64,000 bases of DNA from Xylophilus rhododendri (GCF_009906855.1 NZ_CP047650.1:558001-622000), one strand, 5' to 3'. Counted from the stretch's first letter, positions 38,660 to 49,258 are shown. Numbers and translations: made by a program. The notes: a model not told the origin generated them from the letters alone.

Positions 38660-39597
38660 CCGGCCGGCCCGAAGAGGAAATCGGCGACGACACGCGATTG
38701 CGCCTCATCGACCAGCGTGGGCGCATGGCCCACGCCGGCGAATTCGATCGCACTCGCCTTCGGCCCGCGGCCGGCCATGGCGACAACGCTGGCGACCGTG
38801 AGCAGGTCGGAATCCGCGCCGCGCAGCACCAGGGTGTCGGCCTGGATGGCGTCGTACAGGCTCCACAGCTGGGCTTCGGATTGCGCCGCGCTCTCGGGTG
38901 TCATGGCCTTGAAGGCCTGGGCGATGGCGGGGTCGTAGTGCAGGCCGAACCCGCCTTCGGGCGCCGGCCGCAGCATGGGTTCGGACAGGGCATGCCAGGC
39001 CTCGGGGCTGTGGGGACCGAAGCTGCTGGAGAGCAGCCAGAGCGCGGCGGCGCCCTCCTCCACCGTGGCGAACCGCAGCGGCCGGCCGAGGTACTGGCCG
39101 ATGCGCTCCAGCGCGGGCCATTCCAGCACCGGGCCCACGTCGTTGAGCACCAGCTTGCGCACCGGCGCGGGCAGCGGCAGGCCGGTCTGGCCGCACAGCG
39201 CGATGCCGATCAGGCCGCCCATGCTGGTGCCCACCCAGTCCAGCGTGGCGATGGGTGCTTCAGCGTGCAGGGCCGTCAGAAGGCCGAGCATGTCGAAGGC
39301 GTACAGGGGAACGCCGTAGCCGGCCGGGTCCTGCAGCCAGTCGCTGTGGCCGCGGCCGACCACGTCGGGGCAGATCACCCGTGCACGGCCGGCCAGCCGG
39401 CGGGCGAGCTCGTCGAAATCCCGGCCCTGGCGGGTGAGTCCGTGCACGCACAGCACCACGTGGGGATGGTGGGCATCGCCGGTCTCGTTCCATTCCCAGT
39501 AGGCCATGCGGTGGCCCGCGCCCGCGGGCTGCTCGCCGCGGGGTGCACCGGGGGCGCCGGGGCAGTCGACGAAACGCAGGACGGGCTGGGAAGTCAT
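38656..39597 (-). CDS. Alpha/beta-fold hydrolase
   Basis: 313 residues from the ATG at 39597 (another in-frame ATG at 39621). Oxyanion region HVVLCVHGLTRQG, nucleophile elbow GTSMGG with Ser, acid in LRGADSDLLT and His in GVGHAPTL form a complete triad. Substrate unknown. Four-base overlap with relA suggests co-expression. Divergent from the 3-hydroxybutyrate dehydrogenase gene. Confidence 0.9.
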   Translation of the reverse strand: MTSQPVLRFVDCPGAPGAPRGEQPAGAGHRMAYWEWNETGDAHHPHVVLCVHGLTRQGRDFDELARRLAGRARVICPDVVGRGHSDWLQDPAGYGVPLYAFDMLGLLTALHAEAPIATLDWVGTSMGGLIGIALCGQTGLPLPAPVRKLVLNDVGPVLEWPALERIGQYLGRPLRFATVEEGAAALWLLSSSFGPHSPEAWHALSEPMLRPAPEGGFGLHYDPAIAQAFKAMTPESAAQSEAQLWSLYDAIQADTLVLRGADSDLLTVASVVAMAGRGPKASAIEFAGVGHAPTLVDEAQSRVVADFLFGPAG

Positions 39598-39724
39598 GGA
39601 GGACGTGGTGGACGTGGGCATGGGCGAAAGAGGCTGAAATGCGTGTTGGACAGTGCAAATGCAAGCCGCCGGGAAGACGGCAATAATGCCCGCGACCCAT
39701 CCTAAATGATCCGAAGGAACATCC

Positions 39725-40507
39725 ATGCTCAGAGGCAAGACGGCGCTCGTCACAGGCTCCACCAGCGGTATCGGACTCGGGGTCGCGCAGGCGCTGGCGC
39801 GCCAGGGCGCGAACCTGGTGCTCAACGGTTTCGGCGATGTGGAGGAGCCCAAGCGGCTGGTCGCCGAAGCGGGCAAGGCCTTCGGCATCAGCGTCAGCCA
39901 CCATGGCGCGGACATGTCCAAGCCGGATCAGATCGCCGACATGATGGCCTTCGCCGCCAAGGGCAGCGGCCAGGTGGACATCCTGGTCAACAACGCCGGC
40001 ATCCAGCATGTGGCGAAGATCGAGGACTTTCCCGCCGAGAAGTGGGACGCCATCATCGCCATCAACCTCACCAGCGCCTTCCACACCACCCGGCTGGCGC
40101 TGCCGGCCATGCAGGCGGCGAACTGGGGCCGCATCATCAACATCGCCAGCACCCACGGGCTGGTGGCCTCGATGCAGAAGTCGGCCTATGTGGCGGCCAA
40201 GCACGGCATCGTGGGCTTCACCAAGGTGGCGGCGCTGGAGAACGCCACGACGGGGGTCACCGTCAATGCGATCTGCCCGGGCTGGGTGCTGACGCCGCTG
40301 GTGCAGAAGCAGATCGACGAGCGGGCCGCCAAGGACGGCAAGTCGGCCGATGAGGCCAAGCGCGAGCTGCTGGGGGAAAAGCAGCCTTCGCTGCAGTTCA
40401 CCACGCCCGAGGAACTGGGCGAGCTGGCCGTCTTCCTGTGCTCGCCCGCCGCCAACAATGTGCGCGGCGTGGCCTGGCAGGTGGATGGCGGCTGGACGGC
40501 GCAGTAG
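39725..40507 (+). CDS. bdhA: 3-hydroxybutyrate dehydrogenase
   Basis: NAD-dependent SDR that oxidises 3-hydroxybutyrate to acetoacetate during PHB breakdown; fits with PhaR in the same window. 260 residues: GSTSGIG at 11-17, VNNAGIQHVA, IASTHGLVAS with Ser, YVAAKHG with Tyr/Lys, and the family-typical CPGWVLTPLV and VDGGWTAQ end. AAGGA lies six bases before the ATG. Confidence 0.92.
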   Translation: MLRGKTALVTGSTSGIGLGVAQALARQGANLVLNGFGDVEEPKRLVAEAGKAFGISVSHHGADMSKPDQIADMMAFAAKGSGQVDILVNNAGIQHVAKIEDFPAEKWDAIIAINLTSAFHTTRLALPAMQAANWGRIINIASTHGLVASMQKSAYVAAKHGIVGFTKVAALENATTGVTVNAICPGWVLTPLVQKQIDERAAKDGKSADEAKRELLGEKQPSLQFTTPEELGELAVFLCSPAANNVRGVAWQVDGGWTAQ

Positions 40508-40519
40508 GCCGTTCCCTGC

Positions 40520-41239
40520 TTACTTCATCTGCACAGAGCCGGACACGTTCACCGTGACCGTGCTCTTGCCGGCTTCCACCGGCACCGGCGCATCCGCCGA
40601 TGCGGCCTTGGCCTCCATGGCCATCATGCGCGGACGCGGCATGGGCGAGGAATCGCTGGTGTTCACCGCCACCTCACGCAGGGTGTAGCCCTGGAAGCCG
40701 AAGCTGCGGCTGAGATCCGTGGCCTTGGCCTTGAAGCGCTCGATGGCCTGCGACTGGGCATCGCCTTCCACCTTGGCGCGCTGTTCGCGGCTCAGGAAGA
40801 AGCCGGTGCGGGCCAGCGTCAGGCTGGAGATGCGGCCCGCCGCCGTGGTGATGCGCGGGAAGTCGCGACCCTCCAGCACCAGTTCCGCCGTGCCCTGCCA
40901 GCTGGCGATCTTGCCTTCCTTGGAATAGCGCGGGTAGAGGCCGAAACTGCCGGTGCGCACATCGAGCTGGCCGGGCGACGCGTTCTTCTTCGCCTCGGTC
41001 AGGGCCGCGTCCAGCGCGGTCTTCAGCTGGGCCTGCACCACGGCCGGGTCGGCGCCCTCCTTGGTGGTCGACAGCACCATGCTCAGCATGTCTTGCGCCA
41101 CCTCGACCTGGCCGTCGACCGACAGCTGGACCACGTTCTGCGGCTGCGGCGCCGGCACGCCCTGGGCCTGCACGGTGGCGGCGCCCAGGGCCAGGACCAG
41201 GGCGGGGACGACCGGCAAAAGAGTTGAGATAGCGCGCAT
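40520..41239 (-). CDS. SIMPL-domain (DUF541) periplasmic protein
   Basis: 239 residues with a signal peptide (ending TVQAQG) followed by a SIMPL domain: VVQLSVDGQVEVAQDMLSMV, WQGTAELVLEGRDF and a C-terminal STVTVNVSGSVQMK strand. The family is periplasmic or outer-surface with poorly known roles, often linked to envelope stress. AGGAG lies six bases before the ATG. Convergent with bdhA (12-base gap) and divergent from ompR. Confidence 0.88.
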   Translation of the reverse strand: MRAISTLLPVVPALVLALGAATVQAQGVPAPQPQNVVQLSVDGQVEVAQDMLSMVLSTTKEGADPAVVQAQLKTALDAALTEAKKNASPGQLDVRTGSFGLYPRYSKEGKIASWQGTAELVLEGRDFPRITTAAGRISSLTLARTGFFLSREQRAKVEGDAQSQAIERFKAKATDLSRSFGFQGYTLREVAVNTSDSSPMPRPRMMAMEAKAASADAPVPVEAGKSTVTVNVSGSVQMK

Positions 41240-41335
41240 AAGCTCCTGATTGTGTTGGGATGAAGTTCGGTTTTCAGAACAGGCGGAACCATAGCGGCAG
41301 GCGTGCGCGAACACTCCGCAGGCCGAGGCAAGACT

Positions 41336-41404
41336 TGTAACAATTGACAAAACGCGGCAAAACCAGCTGTCCGCCGCCCACACAATGCGGCTGTTACAAA
41401 TAAC
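41336..41404. promoter_or_regulatory. Candidate OmpR-type sites between the SIMPL gene and ompR
   Basis: TTGTAACA (41335-41342) and its perfect reverse complement TGTTACAA (41392-41399) flank a TTGACA (41344-41349) in the divergent promoter region. GTAACA is the core of E. coli OmpR boxes, so autoregulation is possible. Confidence 0.4.
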
Positions 41405-41413
41405 GAGACCTCC

Positions 41414-42148
41414 ATGACGCAACCCGTAGCCGCACGTACCGACAAGATCCTGGTGGTCGACGACGATGCCCGAATCCGTGACCTGCTGCGCCGCTATCTG
41501 ACGCAGGAGGGCTTCGAAGTGATGGTCGCCGAAGACGGCAAGGCCCTCAACCGCATCCTGCTGCGCGACACGGTCGACCTGATCGTGCTGGACCTGATGA
41601 TGCCGGGCGAAGACGGCCTTTCCATCTGCCGCCGCCTGCGCGCCGCCAACGACCGCACCCCCATCATCATGCTCACCGCCAAGGGCGAGGACGTGGACCG
41701 CATCGTCGGCCTGGAAGTGGGCTCCGACGACTATCTGGGCAAGCCCTTCAATCCGCGCGAACTGCTGGCCCGCATCCACGCCGTGCTGCGCCGCCGCCCG
41801 CCGCCGGAAGCACCGGGCGCGCCGTCCGGCGAGAACGAAGTGGTCAATTTCGGCCCCTTCACCTTCGACCTGGGCACCCGCGCCCTGCAGAAGAGCGGCG
41901 ACGAACTGCCCCTGACCACCGGCGAATTCGCCATGCTGAAGGCCCTGGTGCGCCATCCGCGCCAGCCGCTGTCGCGCGAAAAGCTGGCGTTGCTGGCACG
42001 CGGCCGCGAGTTCGAGCCCTTCGACCGCAGCCTGGACGTGCAGATCTCGCGCCTGCGCAAGCTGGTCGAGGTCGATGCCGCCGCGCCGCGCTACATCCAG
42101 ACGGTCTGGGGCGTGGGTTATGTCTTCGTGCCGGACGGCACCAATTGA
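41414..42148 (+). CDS. ompR: OmpR-family response regulator
   Basis: 244 residues. Receiver domain: acidic pocket VVDDDARI, phospho-acceptor Asp in LIVLDLMMPGEDG, Lys in YLGKPFNPRE. C-terminal winged helix with LTTGEFAMLKALVRHP and VQISRLRKLVE ... TVWGVGYVF. Paired with the downstream histidine kinase (55-base gap). The sequence fits OmpR of beta-proteobacteria, controlling porins or envelope genes. Confidence 0.93.
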   Translation: MTQPVAARTDKILVVDDDARIRDLLRRYLTQEGFEVMVAEDGKALNRILLRDTVDLIVLDLMMPGEDGLSICRRLRAANDRTPIIMLTAKGEDVDRIVGLEVGSDDYLGKPFNPRELLARIHAVLRRRPPPEAPGAPSGENEVVNFGPFTFDLGTRALQKSGDELPLTTGEFAMLKALVRHPRQPLSREKLALLARGREFEPFDRSLDVQISRLRKLVEVDAAAPRYIQTVWGVGYVFVPDGTN

Positions 42149-42203
42149 CGCGGCCGACAGCCCTCATCCCTTCGCCTCGCCGGCCAGCGGCCCTTCAGAC
42201 ACC

Positions 42204-43721
42204 ATGAGCGCCGCGCCCTCCCCACCCAGCACGCTGAGCCCCGTAGAAGCCGAAGAAGCCGTAGAAGTACGGCCCAAGCGGGTGGGGCTCAACCTCTTCT
42301 GGCGCACCTTCTTCCTGCTGGCCATCCTGCTGGTCGGCAGCATCATGGCGTGGCTGCACACCCTGCTGTCGCTGGAGTACGAGCCGCGTGCACTGCACAC
42401 CGCGCAGCAGATCGCCTCGCTGGTCAACCTGAGCCGGGCGGCGCTCATCCACGCGGATGCGATCGCGCGGGTCTCGCTGATCAAGACCATGGCCGACCAG
42501 GAAGGCGTGCGTATCCTGCCGCGCGAGCCGGGCGACCGATTCGAGCCGATGGTGGGCGACCGTTTCGGCGGGCGCATGACCGACGAGCTGGTCGAGCGCC
42601 TCGGCCAGGGCACGGTGGTGGCGCAGAGCGTCAACGGCGAGAAGGGCCTGTGGGTGGGTTTCGTCATCAATGGCGACTCCAACTGGCTGCTGCTCGACCA
42701 GGCGCGCTTCAGTCCGTCCAGCGGCACGATCTGGCTGGTGTGGCTGGTGACGGCCGCCGTGCTGTCGCTGGCCGGCGCGGCCGCCATCACGCGGCTGATC
42801 AACCGGCCGTTGAAGCAACTCTCCAGGGCGGCCAACCGGGTGCGCGAAGGCGATTTCGCCGCCAGCGAACTCGACGAGCAGGCCCTCACCACCGAGATCC
42901 GCGAGGTCAACGTCGGCTTCAACCGCATGGCGCGCCGCCTGGCGGAGCTGGAACAGGACCGCGCCGTGATGCTGGCCGGCATCTCCCACGACCTGCGCAC
43001 GCCCCTGGCCCGCCTGCGCCTGGAAACCGAGATGAGCGTGGCCGACGACGACGCGCGCGACCACATGGTGGCCGACATGGCCCAGCTCGACGCCATCATC
43101 GACAAGTTCCTGGACTACGCCCGGCCCGATCATGTGAACCTGCATCCGCTGCTGCTGAGCGATGTGGTGGCCTCCTGCGTCTATGCGGTGGAAGACCATG
43201 ACGAGTTGAAGATCCAGGTCGACATCCCCGACGGCCTGCGGGTGATGGCCGACGGCACCGAGCTGGCCCGGGTGGTGTCGAACCTGATCGAGAACGCCCG
43301 CCGCTACGGCAAGTCGCCCGGGCTGGACGTGGCCGAGGTGGACATCGGCGCCTACGTGCCCACCACCGGCCGCGACAGCGGCAATGTGGTGGTCACCGTG
43401 CGCGACCATGGCGTGGGGGTGCCGCCGGAGTCCCTGGTCCACCTGACCAAGCCCTTCTTCCGGGGCGATACGGCGCGCACTTCCGCAACCGGCGCGGGAC
43501 TCGGCCTGTCCATCGTGGACAAGACCCTGCGCCGCATGGGCGGCAGCTTCCAGGTGTCGAACGCCCGCACCGGCGGTTTCCTGGCACGGCTGGAACTCAC
43601 CCGCGCCCCTGCGCAGGACGGCAGCGAGAAACCGCCCGCCGCGGCCAATGGCGAAAAACGCTCCTGGCGCCCTTCGGTCGTGGCGCGGCGCGTGCTGCCC
43701 CGGCCCTCGCTACCGAAGTAG
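42204..43721 (+). CDS. envZ: EnvZ-like sensor histidine kinase
   Basis: 505 residues. Two membrane segments (about 33-58 and 175-200) flank a periplasmic domain. Then come a HAMP domain ([20 protein letters not shown]), HisKA with [19 protein letters not shown], and HATPase with [11 protein letters not shown] and [18 protein letters not shown]. The start at 42204 follows the ompR stop by 55 bases; upstream in-frame starts would overlap ompR. The last 12 bases overlap the convergent ispF. Confidence 0.92.
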   Translation: MSAAPSPPSTLSPVEAEEAVEVRPKRVGLNLFWRTFFLLAILLVGSIMAWLHTLLSLEYEPRALHTAQQIASLVNLSRAALIHADAIARVSLIKTMADQEGVRILPREPGDRFEPMVGDRFGGRMTDELVERLGQGTVVAQSVNGEKGLWVGFVINGDSNWLLLDQARFSPSSGTIWLVWLVTAAVLSLAGAAAITRLINRPLKQLSRAANRVREGDFAASELDEQALTTEIREVNVGFNRMARRLAELEQDRAVMLAGISHDLRTPLARLRLETEMSVADDDARDHMVADMAQLDAIIDKFLDYARPDHVNLHPLLLSDVVASCVYAVEDHDELKIQVDIPDGLRVMADGTELARVVSNLIENARRYGKSPGLDVAEVDIGAYVPTTGRDSGNVVVTVRDHGVGVPPESLVHLTKPFFRGDTARTSATGAGLGLSIVDKTLRRMGGSFQVSNARTGGFLARLELTRAPAQDGSEKPPAAANGEKRSWRPSVVARRVLPRPSLPK

Positions 43722-44189
43722 CAGCACGACGGCGCGGGCCTCCATGCTGAGGCCCTCGCCGACCGGGCCCAGCTTTTCGGCCGTCTTGGCCTTCACGTTC
43801 ACGGCGTCCGTTTCCAGGCCCAGCACCTCGGCGATGCGGGCACGGATCGCCGCCTTGTAGGGCGCCAGCTTGGGCGCCTGGGCGATCACGGTGCAGTCCA
43901 CATTGCCGAGCCGCCAGCCCAGTTCCGTCACGCGGCGCATGGCCTCGGCCAGCAGCACGGCGGAATCCGCGCCCTTGAACTTCGCGTCGGTATCGGGGAA
44001 CAGCGTGCCGATATCGCCCAGGCCCGCCGCGCCCAGCAGCGCATCGGTGATCGCATGCAGCAGCACGTCGGCATCCGAATGGCCGAGCAGGCCCTTGATA
44101 TAGGGTACCTCGACGCCGCCCAGGATCAGTCGCCGCCCCTCGACCAGGGCATGCACATCCCAGCCCTCGCCCACACGCATCTGATTCAT
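43710..44189 (-). CDS. ispF: 2-C-methyl-D-erythritol 2,4-cyclodiphosphate synthase
   Basis: MEP-pathway cyclase, 159 residues. The zinc site is in GEGWDVHAL and [34 protein letters not shown] follows, and the C-terminal block is [16 protein letters not shown]. Its ATG overlaps the ispD stop (ATGA). Confidence 0.96.
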   Translation of the reverse strand: MNQMRVGEGWDVHALVEGRRLILGGVEVPYIKGLLGHSDADVLLHAITDALLGAAGLGDIGTLFPDTDAKFKGADSAVLLAEAMRRVTELGWRLGNVDCTVIAQAPKLAPYKAAIRARIAEVLGLETDAVNVKAKTAEKLGPVGEGLSMEARAVVLLLR

Positions 44190-44896
44190 CCGATTTCCCT
44201 CGCGGCCAGGACCGCTGCGGCCAGGAGGAAATCCTCCGGCCATGTCACCTTGAAATTCTGTGCGCCGCCGGGCACCAGCCGCGGCTGCAGGCCCAGGGCC
44301 TCGATGGCGCTGGCCTCGTCGGTCACGCCGGAGCCGGCGGCACGCAGGGCATCGGCCAGCATGCCCAGGCGGAACATCTGCGGCGTCTGCGCCAGCCAGC
44401 GGTCGCGGCGGTCCAGCGTGGTGTGGGCGCGATCGCCATGGGCGGCCTTCAGCGTGTCGGCCAGGGGCTGGGCCAGCAGGCCGCCGACGGCGTCGTCCAG
44501 GCAGGCGTCGATCAGCGCGTCGATGCGGCCGGGCGTGACCAGGCAGCGGGCGGCGTCGTGCACCAGTACCCAGTCGTCGGCGGCGGCGCCGCGCTCGGCC
44601 AAGGCTGTCAGGCCATGGGCCACCGTCAGGGCGCGGGTGGCGCCACCGCAGGCCACCACGGCGAAGCGGCGGTCTTCCAGCGCCTGATGCTCGAAGAACT
44701 TGTCGCCCGGCGCCACCACCAGCAAGCCGCCGGCCAGGCGCGTCACGCCGGCCAGCGCGGCCAGGGTGTGCATCACCATCGGCCGGCCGGCGATCGGCTG
44801 GTACTGCTTGGGTTCGTCCCCGCCGGCACGCGAGCCATGGCCAGCGCAGGGCACGAGCGCCCAGAGGCGCGGCGGGGAAATCGAGGAATCGGGCAT
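44186..44896 (-). CDS. ispD: 2-C-methyl-D-erythritol 4-phosphate cytidylyltransferase
   Basis: MEP-pathway enzyme, 236 residues. The CTP-binding N-terminus is [20 protein letters not shown], the central block [14 protein letters not shown], and TQTP-like AQTPQMFR and [12 protein letters not shown] near the end. Couples with ispF. Divergent from mfd across 171 bases. Confidence 0.95.
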   Translation of the reverse strand: MPDSSISPPRLWALVPCAGHGSRAGGDEPKQYQPIAGRPMVMHTLAALAGVTRLAGGLLVVAPGDKFFEHQALEDRRFAVVACGGATRALTVAHGLTALAERGAAADDWVLVHDAARCLVTPGRIDALIDACLDDAVGGLLAQPLADTLKAAHGDRAHTTLDRRDRWLAQTPQMFRLGMLADALRAAGSGVTDEASAIEALGLQPRLVPGGAQNFKVTWPEDFLLAAAVLAAREIG

Positions 44897-45067
44897 GCGG
44901 ACGAGACTCGGGGGGCTGGGGGCTTGGAAAAGGACGCCGCGCTGCCAGATGTCACAGCGGGCAAAGCGTCGCATTCTAGAATCGACCGCAGTCCCTGTTG
45001 CCACCCCCCGTCCCTGCGCCGGGGGGTGTTCGTATTTGCCGCGTGCATTTTGAGCTTGCCCCGACTT

Positions 45068-48000
45068 ATGGATCTGCCCCGCCTCGTTCCCGGAAAACGC
45101 TTCACGCTGCCGCGCCCGCCGGGCTCGGCCGACGCGCTGCTGCTGGGCCGGCTCGGCCTGCGCGAAGCCGCCGCCGGGCGGCGCACCGCCATCGTCACCT
45201 CGGATGCCAACGACGCCCAGCGCCTGCTCGAAGAGATCGCCTTCTTCGCGCCCACCCTGCGCTGCGCCCTGTTCCCCGACTGGGAGACCCTGCCCTACGA
45301 CACCTTCTCGCCCCACCAGGACCTGATCAGCGAGCGCCTGGCCGCCCTCTGGCGCATCTCCCAGGGCGAGGCCGACGTGGTGCTGGTGCCGGCCACCACC
45401 GCGCTCTACCGCGTGGCGCCGCCCGCCTTCCTGGCCGGCTACACCTTCCATTTCAAGGTCAAGCAGAAACTCGACGAAGCCCGGCTGCGCGCCCAGCTCA
45501 CCCTGGCCGGCTACAGCAACGTGACGCAGGTGGTCAGCCCCGGCGAATACGCGGTGCGCGGCGGCCTGATCGACCTCTACCCCATGGGCTCGGCCGTGCC
45601 CTACCGCGTGGACCTGTTCGACGACGAGATCGACTCGATCCGCACCTTCGATCCCGACACCCAGCGCAGCCTCTACCCCGTGCCCGAAGTGCGCCTGCTG
45701 CCCGGCCGCGAGTTCCCGATGGACGACGATGCCCGCGCGCGTTTTCGCAGCCGCTGGCGCGAAATGCTCGAAGGCGACCCCACCCGCAGCCGCATCTACA
45801 AGGACATGGGCGCGGGCGTGGCCACCGCCGGCATCGAGTACTACCTGCCGCTGTTCTTCGACGAGACCGCCACCGTCTTCGACTACCTGGGCGCCGACGC
45901 CACCGTGGTGCTGCACGGCGACATCGAACCCGCCTTCCAGCGCTTCTGGCAGGACACCCGCGACCGCTACCGCCTGGTGCACGGCGACAGCGAACGCCCG
46001 GTGCTGCCGCCCGATGCCCTCTTCCTGAGCGCCGACCAGTTCTACACGCGGGCCAATGCCCATGCCCAGCTGGCGCTGCGTTCGTCCGATGCCAGCCATG
46101 CCGACGAACGTTTCGAGCGCCTGCCCGAGCTGTCGGTTGTGCGCGGCGCCGAAGACCCGCTCGCCCGCTTCAAGGCCCACGCCAAGACCAGCGCCCACCG
46201 CCAGCTGGTGCTGGCCGAGAGCGACGGCCGGCGCGAGAGCCTGCTCGACTTCCTGCGCGCCAGCGGCGTGCAGCCGCCGGCCTTCGACAGCCTGGAGGCC
46301 TTCCAGGCCGCGGGCGACGAGAAGATCGGCATCGCCACCGCCCCGCTGGCCGCCGGCTTCGTCTGGACCGGCGAGGCGATCGACTTCATCACCGAGACCG
46401 AACTTTTCGCCGCCGGCCCCACCACCCGGCGCCGTCGCCGGCAGGAGCAGGTCAGCGACGTCGAGTCCCTCATCAAGGACCTGGCCGAACTCAAGGTGGG
46501 CGACCCCATCGTGCATGTGCAGCACGGCATCGGCCGCTACCTGGGCCTGGTCAACCTCGACCTGGGCCAGGGCGACAGCGAATTCCTGCACCTGGAATAT
46601 GCCGACAAGGCCGCGCTGTACGTGCCGGTGTCGCAGCTGCACCAGGTCGGCCGCTACACCGGTGTGTCGGCCGACGAGGCGCCGCTGCACAAGCTGGGCA
46701 GCGCCCAGTGGGACAAGGCCAAACGCAAAGCCGCCGAACAGGTGCGCGACTCGGCCGCCGAGCTGCTCAACATCTACGCCCGCCGCGCGCTGCGCCAGGG
46801 CCATGCCTTCCGTTTCTCGGCCGCCGACTACGAGATCTTCTCCAACGACTTCGGCTTCGACGAAACCCCGGACCAGCGCGCCGCCATCCACGCCGTGGTG
46901 CAGGACATGATTTCGCCCCGCCCCATGGACCGCCTGGTCTGCGGCGACGTGGGTTTCGGCAAGACGGAAGTCGCCCTGCGCGCCGCCTTCATCGCCGTCA
47001 CCGGCGGCAAGCAGGTCGCCCTGCTGGCGCCCACCACCCTGCTGGCCGAGCAGCACTACCAGACCCTGGTGGACCGCTTCTCCAAGTGGCCGGTGAAGAT
47101 CGCCGAGATGAGCCGCTTCCGCTCCGCCAAGGAGATCGCGGGCGCCGCCAAAGGCCTGGAGGACGGCCAGGTCGACATCGTCGTCGGCACCCACAAGCTG
47201 CTCAGCGAATCGGTGAAGTTCAAGAACCTCGGCCTGCTGATCATCGACGAGGAGCACCGCTTCGGCGTGCGCCACAAGGAGCAGATGAAGGCCCTGCGCT
47301 CCGAAGTCGACGTGCTCACGCTGACGGCCACGCCTATCCCCCGCACGCTCGGCATGGCGCTGGAAGGCCTGCGCGACCTGAGCGTGATCGCCACCGCGCC
47401 GCAGCGCCGTCTGGCCATCAAGACCTTCGTGCGCAGCGAGAGCAACGGCGTGATCCGCGAGGCCGTGCTGCGCGAGCTGAAGCGCGGCGGCCAGGTCTAC
47501 TTCCTGCACAACGAGGTCGAGACCATCGAGAACCGCCGCCAGAAACTCGAGGAGATCCTGCCCGAGGCCCGCATCGCCGTGGCCCACGGCCAGATGCCCG
47601 AGCGCGAGCTGGAGAAGGTGATGCGCGACTTCGTCGCCCAGCGCTACAACCTCCTGCTGTGCTCCACCATCATCGAGACCGGCATCGACGTGCCTACCGC
47701 CAACACCATCGTGATGAGCCGCGCCGACAAGTTCGGCCTGGCCCAGCTGCACCAGCTGCGCGGCCGGGTGGGCCGCAGCCACCACCAGGCCTATGCCTAC
47801 CTGATGGTGCCGGACATCGAGGGCCTGACCAAGCAGGCCCAGCAGCGGCTCGAAGCCATCCAGCAGATGGAAGAACTCGGTTCCGGCTTCTACCTGGCCA
47901 TGCACGACCTGGAGATCCGCGGCACCGGCGAAGTGCTGGGCGAGAACCAGAGCGGCAACATGATGGAGATCGGTTTCCAGCTCTACAACGAGATGCTGTC

Positions 48001-48526
48001 CGAGGCGGTGCGCTCGCTCAAGGACGGCAAGGAGCCCGACCTGCTCGCCCCGCTCTCGGCCACCACCGAGATCAACCTGCACGCCCCCGCCCTGCTGCCC
48101 GAGGACTACTGCGGCGATGTGCACCTGCGCCTGTCCTTCTACAAGAAGCTGGCCACCGCGAAGAACGCCGACCAGATCGACCGTCTGCTGGAAGAGATCG
48201 TCGACCGCTTCGGCAAGCTGCCGCCGCAGGCCCAGACCCTGATCGACGTGCACCGCCTGCGGGTGCTGGCCAAGCCCTACGGCGTGGCCAAGGTCGATGC
48301 CGCGCCGGGCGTGACCAACATCACTTTCAAGCCCAACCCGCCGATCGATCCGATGCGCATCATCGAACTCATCCAGAAGAACCGGAAGGTCAAGCTGGTG
48401 GGCAACGAGAAGCTGCGCATCGAACGCGAATTGCCCGACCCCAAGGACCGCGCCCAGATGGTCCGGGACGTGCTTCGCAGCCTCGGCCAGCCGCTGGCCG
48501 ACACCTCCGCCAAAACCCCCGCCTGA
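45068..48526 (+). CDS. mfd: Transcription-repair coupling factor Mfd
   Basis: Removes stalled RNA polymerase and recruits UvrA. 1152 residues. UvrB-like N-terminal module (DWETLPYDTFSPHQDLISER), CarD-like RNA-polymerase-binding domain (VGDPIVHVQHGIGRYLGL), helicase core with Walker A GDVGFGKTEVALRA, DEEHRFG (motif II), TATPIPRTL and the C-terminal TRCF domain. The start at 45068 (MDLPRLVPGK) follows a divergent promoter region shared with ispD. Confidence 0.97.
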   Translation: MDLPRLVPGKRFTLPRPPGSADALLLGRLGLREAAAGRRTAIVTSDANDAQRLLEEIAFFAPTLRCALFPDWETLPYDTFSPHQDLISERLAALWRISQGEADVVLVPATTALYRVAPPAFLAGYTFHFKVKQKLDEARLRAQLTLAGYSNVTQVVSPGEYAVRGGLIDLYPMGSAVPYRVDLFDDEIDSIRTFDPDTQRSLYPVPEVRLLPGREFPMDDDARARFRSRWREMLEGDPTRSRIYKDMGAGVATAGIEYYLPLFFDETATVFDYLGADATVVLHGDIEPAFQRFWQDTRDRYRLVHGDSERPVLPPDALFLSADQFYTRANAHAQLALRSSDASHADERFERLPELSVVRGAEDPLARFKAHAKTSAHRQLVLAESDGRRESLLDFLRASGVQPPAFDSLEAFQAAGDEKIGIATAPLAAGFVWTGEAIDFITETELFAAGPTTRRRRRQEQVSDVESLIKDLAELKVGDPIVHVQHGIGRYLGLVNLDLGQGDSEFLHLEYADKAALYVPVSQLHQVGRYTGVSADEAPLHKLGSAQWDKAKRKAAEQVRDSAAELLNIYARRALRQGHAFRFSAADYEIFSNDFGFDETPDQRAAIHAVVQDMISPRPMDRLVCGDVGFGKTEVALRAAFIAVTGGKQVALLAPTTLLAEQHYQTLVDRFSKWPVKIAEMSRFRSAKEIAGAAKGLEDGQVDIVVGTHKLLSESVKFKNLGLLIIDEEHRFGVRHKEQMKALRSEVDVLTLTATPIPRTLGMALEGLRDLSVIATAPQRRLAIKTFVRSESNGVIREAVLRELKRGGQVYFLHNEVETIENRRQKLEEILPEARIAVAHGQMPERELEKVMRDFVAQRYNLLLCSTIIETGIDVPTANTIVMSRADKFGLAQLHQLRGRVGRSHHQAYAYLMVPDIEGLTKQAQQRLEAIQQMEELGSGFYLAMHDLEIRGTGEVLGENQSGNMMEIGFQLYNEMLSEAVRSLKDGKEPDLLAPLSATTEINLHAPALLPEDYCGDVHLRLSFYKKLATAKNADQIDRLLEEIVDRFGKLPPQAQTLIDVHRLRVLAKPYGVAKVDAAPGVTNITFKPNPPIDPMRIIELIQKNRKVKLVGNEKLRIERELPDPKDRAQMVRDVLRSLGQPLADTSAKTPA

Positions 48527-48546
48527 CTCTTTTTTTCTCCGACGAC

Positions 48547-49254
48547 ATGAGCACGACTCCCCTGCCCGGCCTGGTGCTGCGCGGCATCCAGGCCCCCCTG
48601 CCCCTGGCCGATTTCAAGCTGATCGCCTTCGACATGGATTCGACGCTGATCAACATCGAATGCATCGATGAGATCGCCGACGCCGTCGGCAAGAAGGCCG
48701 AGGTGGCCGCGATCACCGAGGCCACCATGCGTGGCGAGATCGCCGATTTCCGCGAGAGCCTGCGGCGGCGTGTGGCCCTGCTCGAAGGCGTGCCGGTCGA
48801 GGCGCTGCAGCAGGTCTATGACCAGCGCCTGCAGCTCAACCCCGGCGCCGACATCCTGGTCGCCGCCTGCAAGGCCGCCGGCATGAAGGTGCTGCTGGTC
48901 TCGGGCGGTTTCACTTTCTTCGCCAACCGGGTGAAGGACCGGCTCGGCATCGACTTCGCCCGCTCCAACCTGCTGGATGAGCGCGGCGGCAAACTCACCG
49001 GCCGCATCGTGGAGCAGAGCTGGGGCGCCATCTGCGACGGCGCGGAAAAACGCCGCACGCTGATCGAGGTGGCTTCGCTGATGGGCATCTCGCCGCAGCA
49101 AGCGATCGCCGTGGGAGACGGCGCCAACGACCTGCCGATGATGGGCGAGGCCGGGCTCTCCGTCGCCTATCACGCCAAGCCCAAGGTGCGCGAGCAGGCC
49201 AAGGTGTCGATCGAGGAAGGCGGGCTCGACCGACTGCTCGAAGTGCTGGCCTGA
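48547..49254 (+). CDS. serB: Phosphoserine phosphatase SerB
   Basis: Last step of serine synthesis; HAD family, 235 residues. Nucleophile Asp in FDMDSTLINIECIDEIA, motif II LLVSGGFTFFA, motif III/IV AVGDGANDLPMM. No N-terminal ACT domain, the short form. 20 bases after mfd and convergent with the MFS gene. Confidence 0.94.
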   Translation: MSTTPLPGLVLRGIQAPLPLADFKLIAFDMDSTLINIECIDEIADAVGKKAEVAAITEATMRGEIADFRESLRRRVALLEGVPVEALQQVYDQRLQLNPGADILVAACKAAGMKVLLVSGGFTFFANRVKDRLGIDFARSNLLDERGGKLTGRIVEQSWGAICDGAEKRRTLIEVASLMGISPQQAIAVGDGANDLPMMGEAGLSVAYHAKPKVREQAKVSIEEGGLDRLLEVLA

Positions 49255-49258
49255 GCCG

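Noticed and set aside
44186..48253. A 1355-codon open frame on the minus strand
   Set aside because: The last ~236 codons are ispD; the rest is the complement of mfd, a fully motif-supported gene. Only ispD is real.
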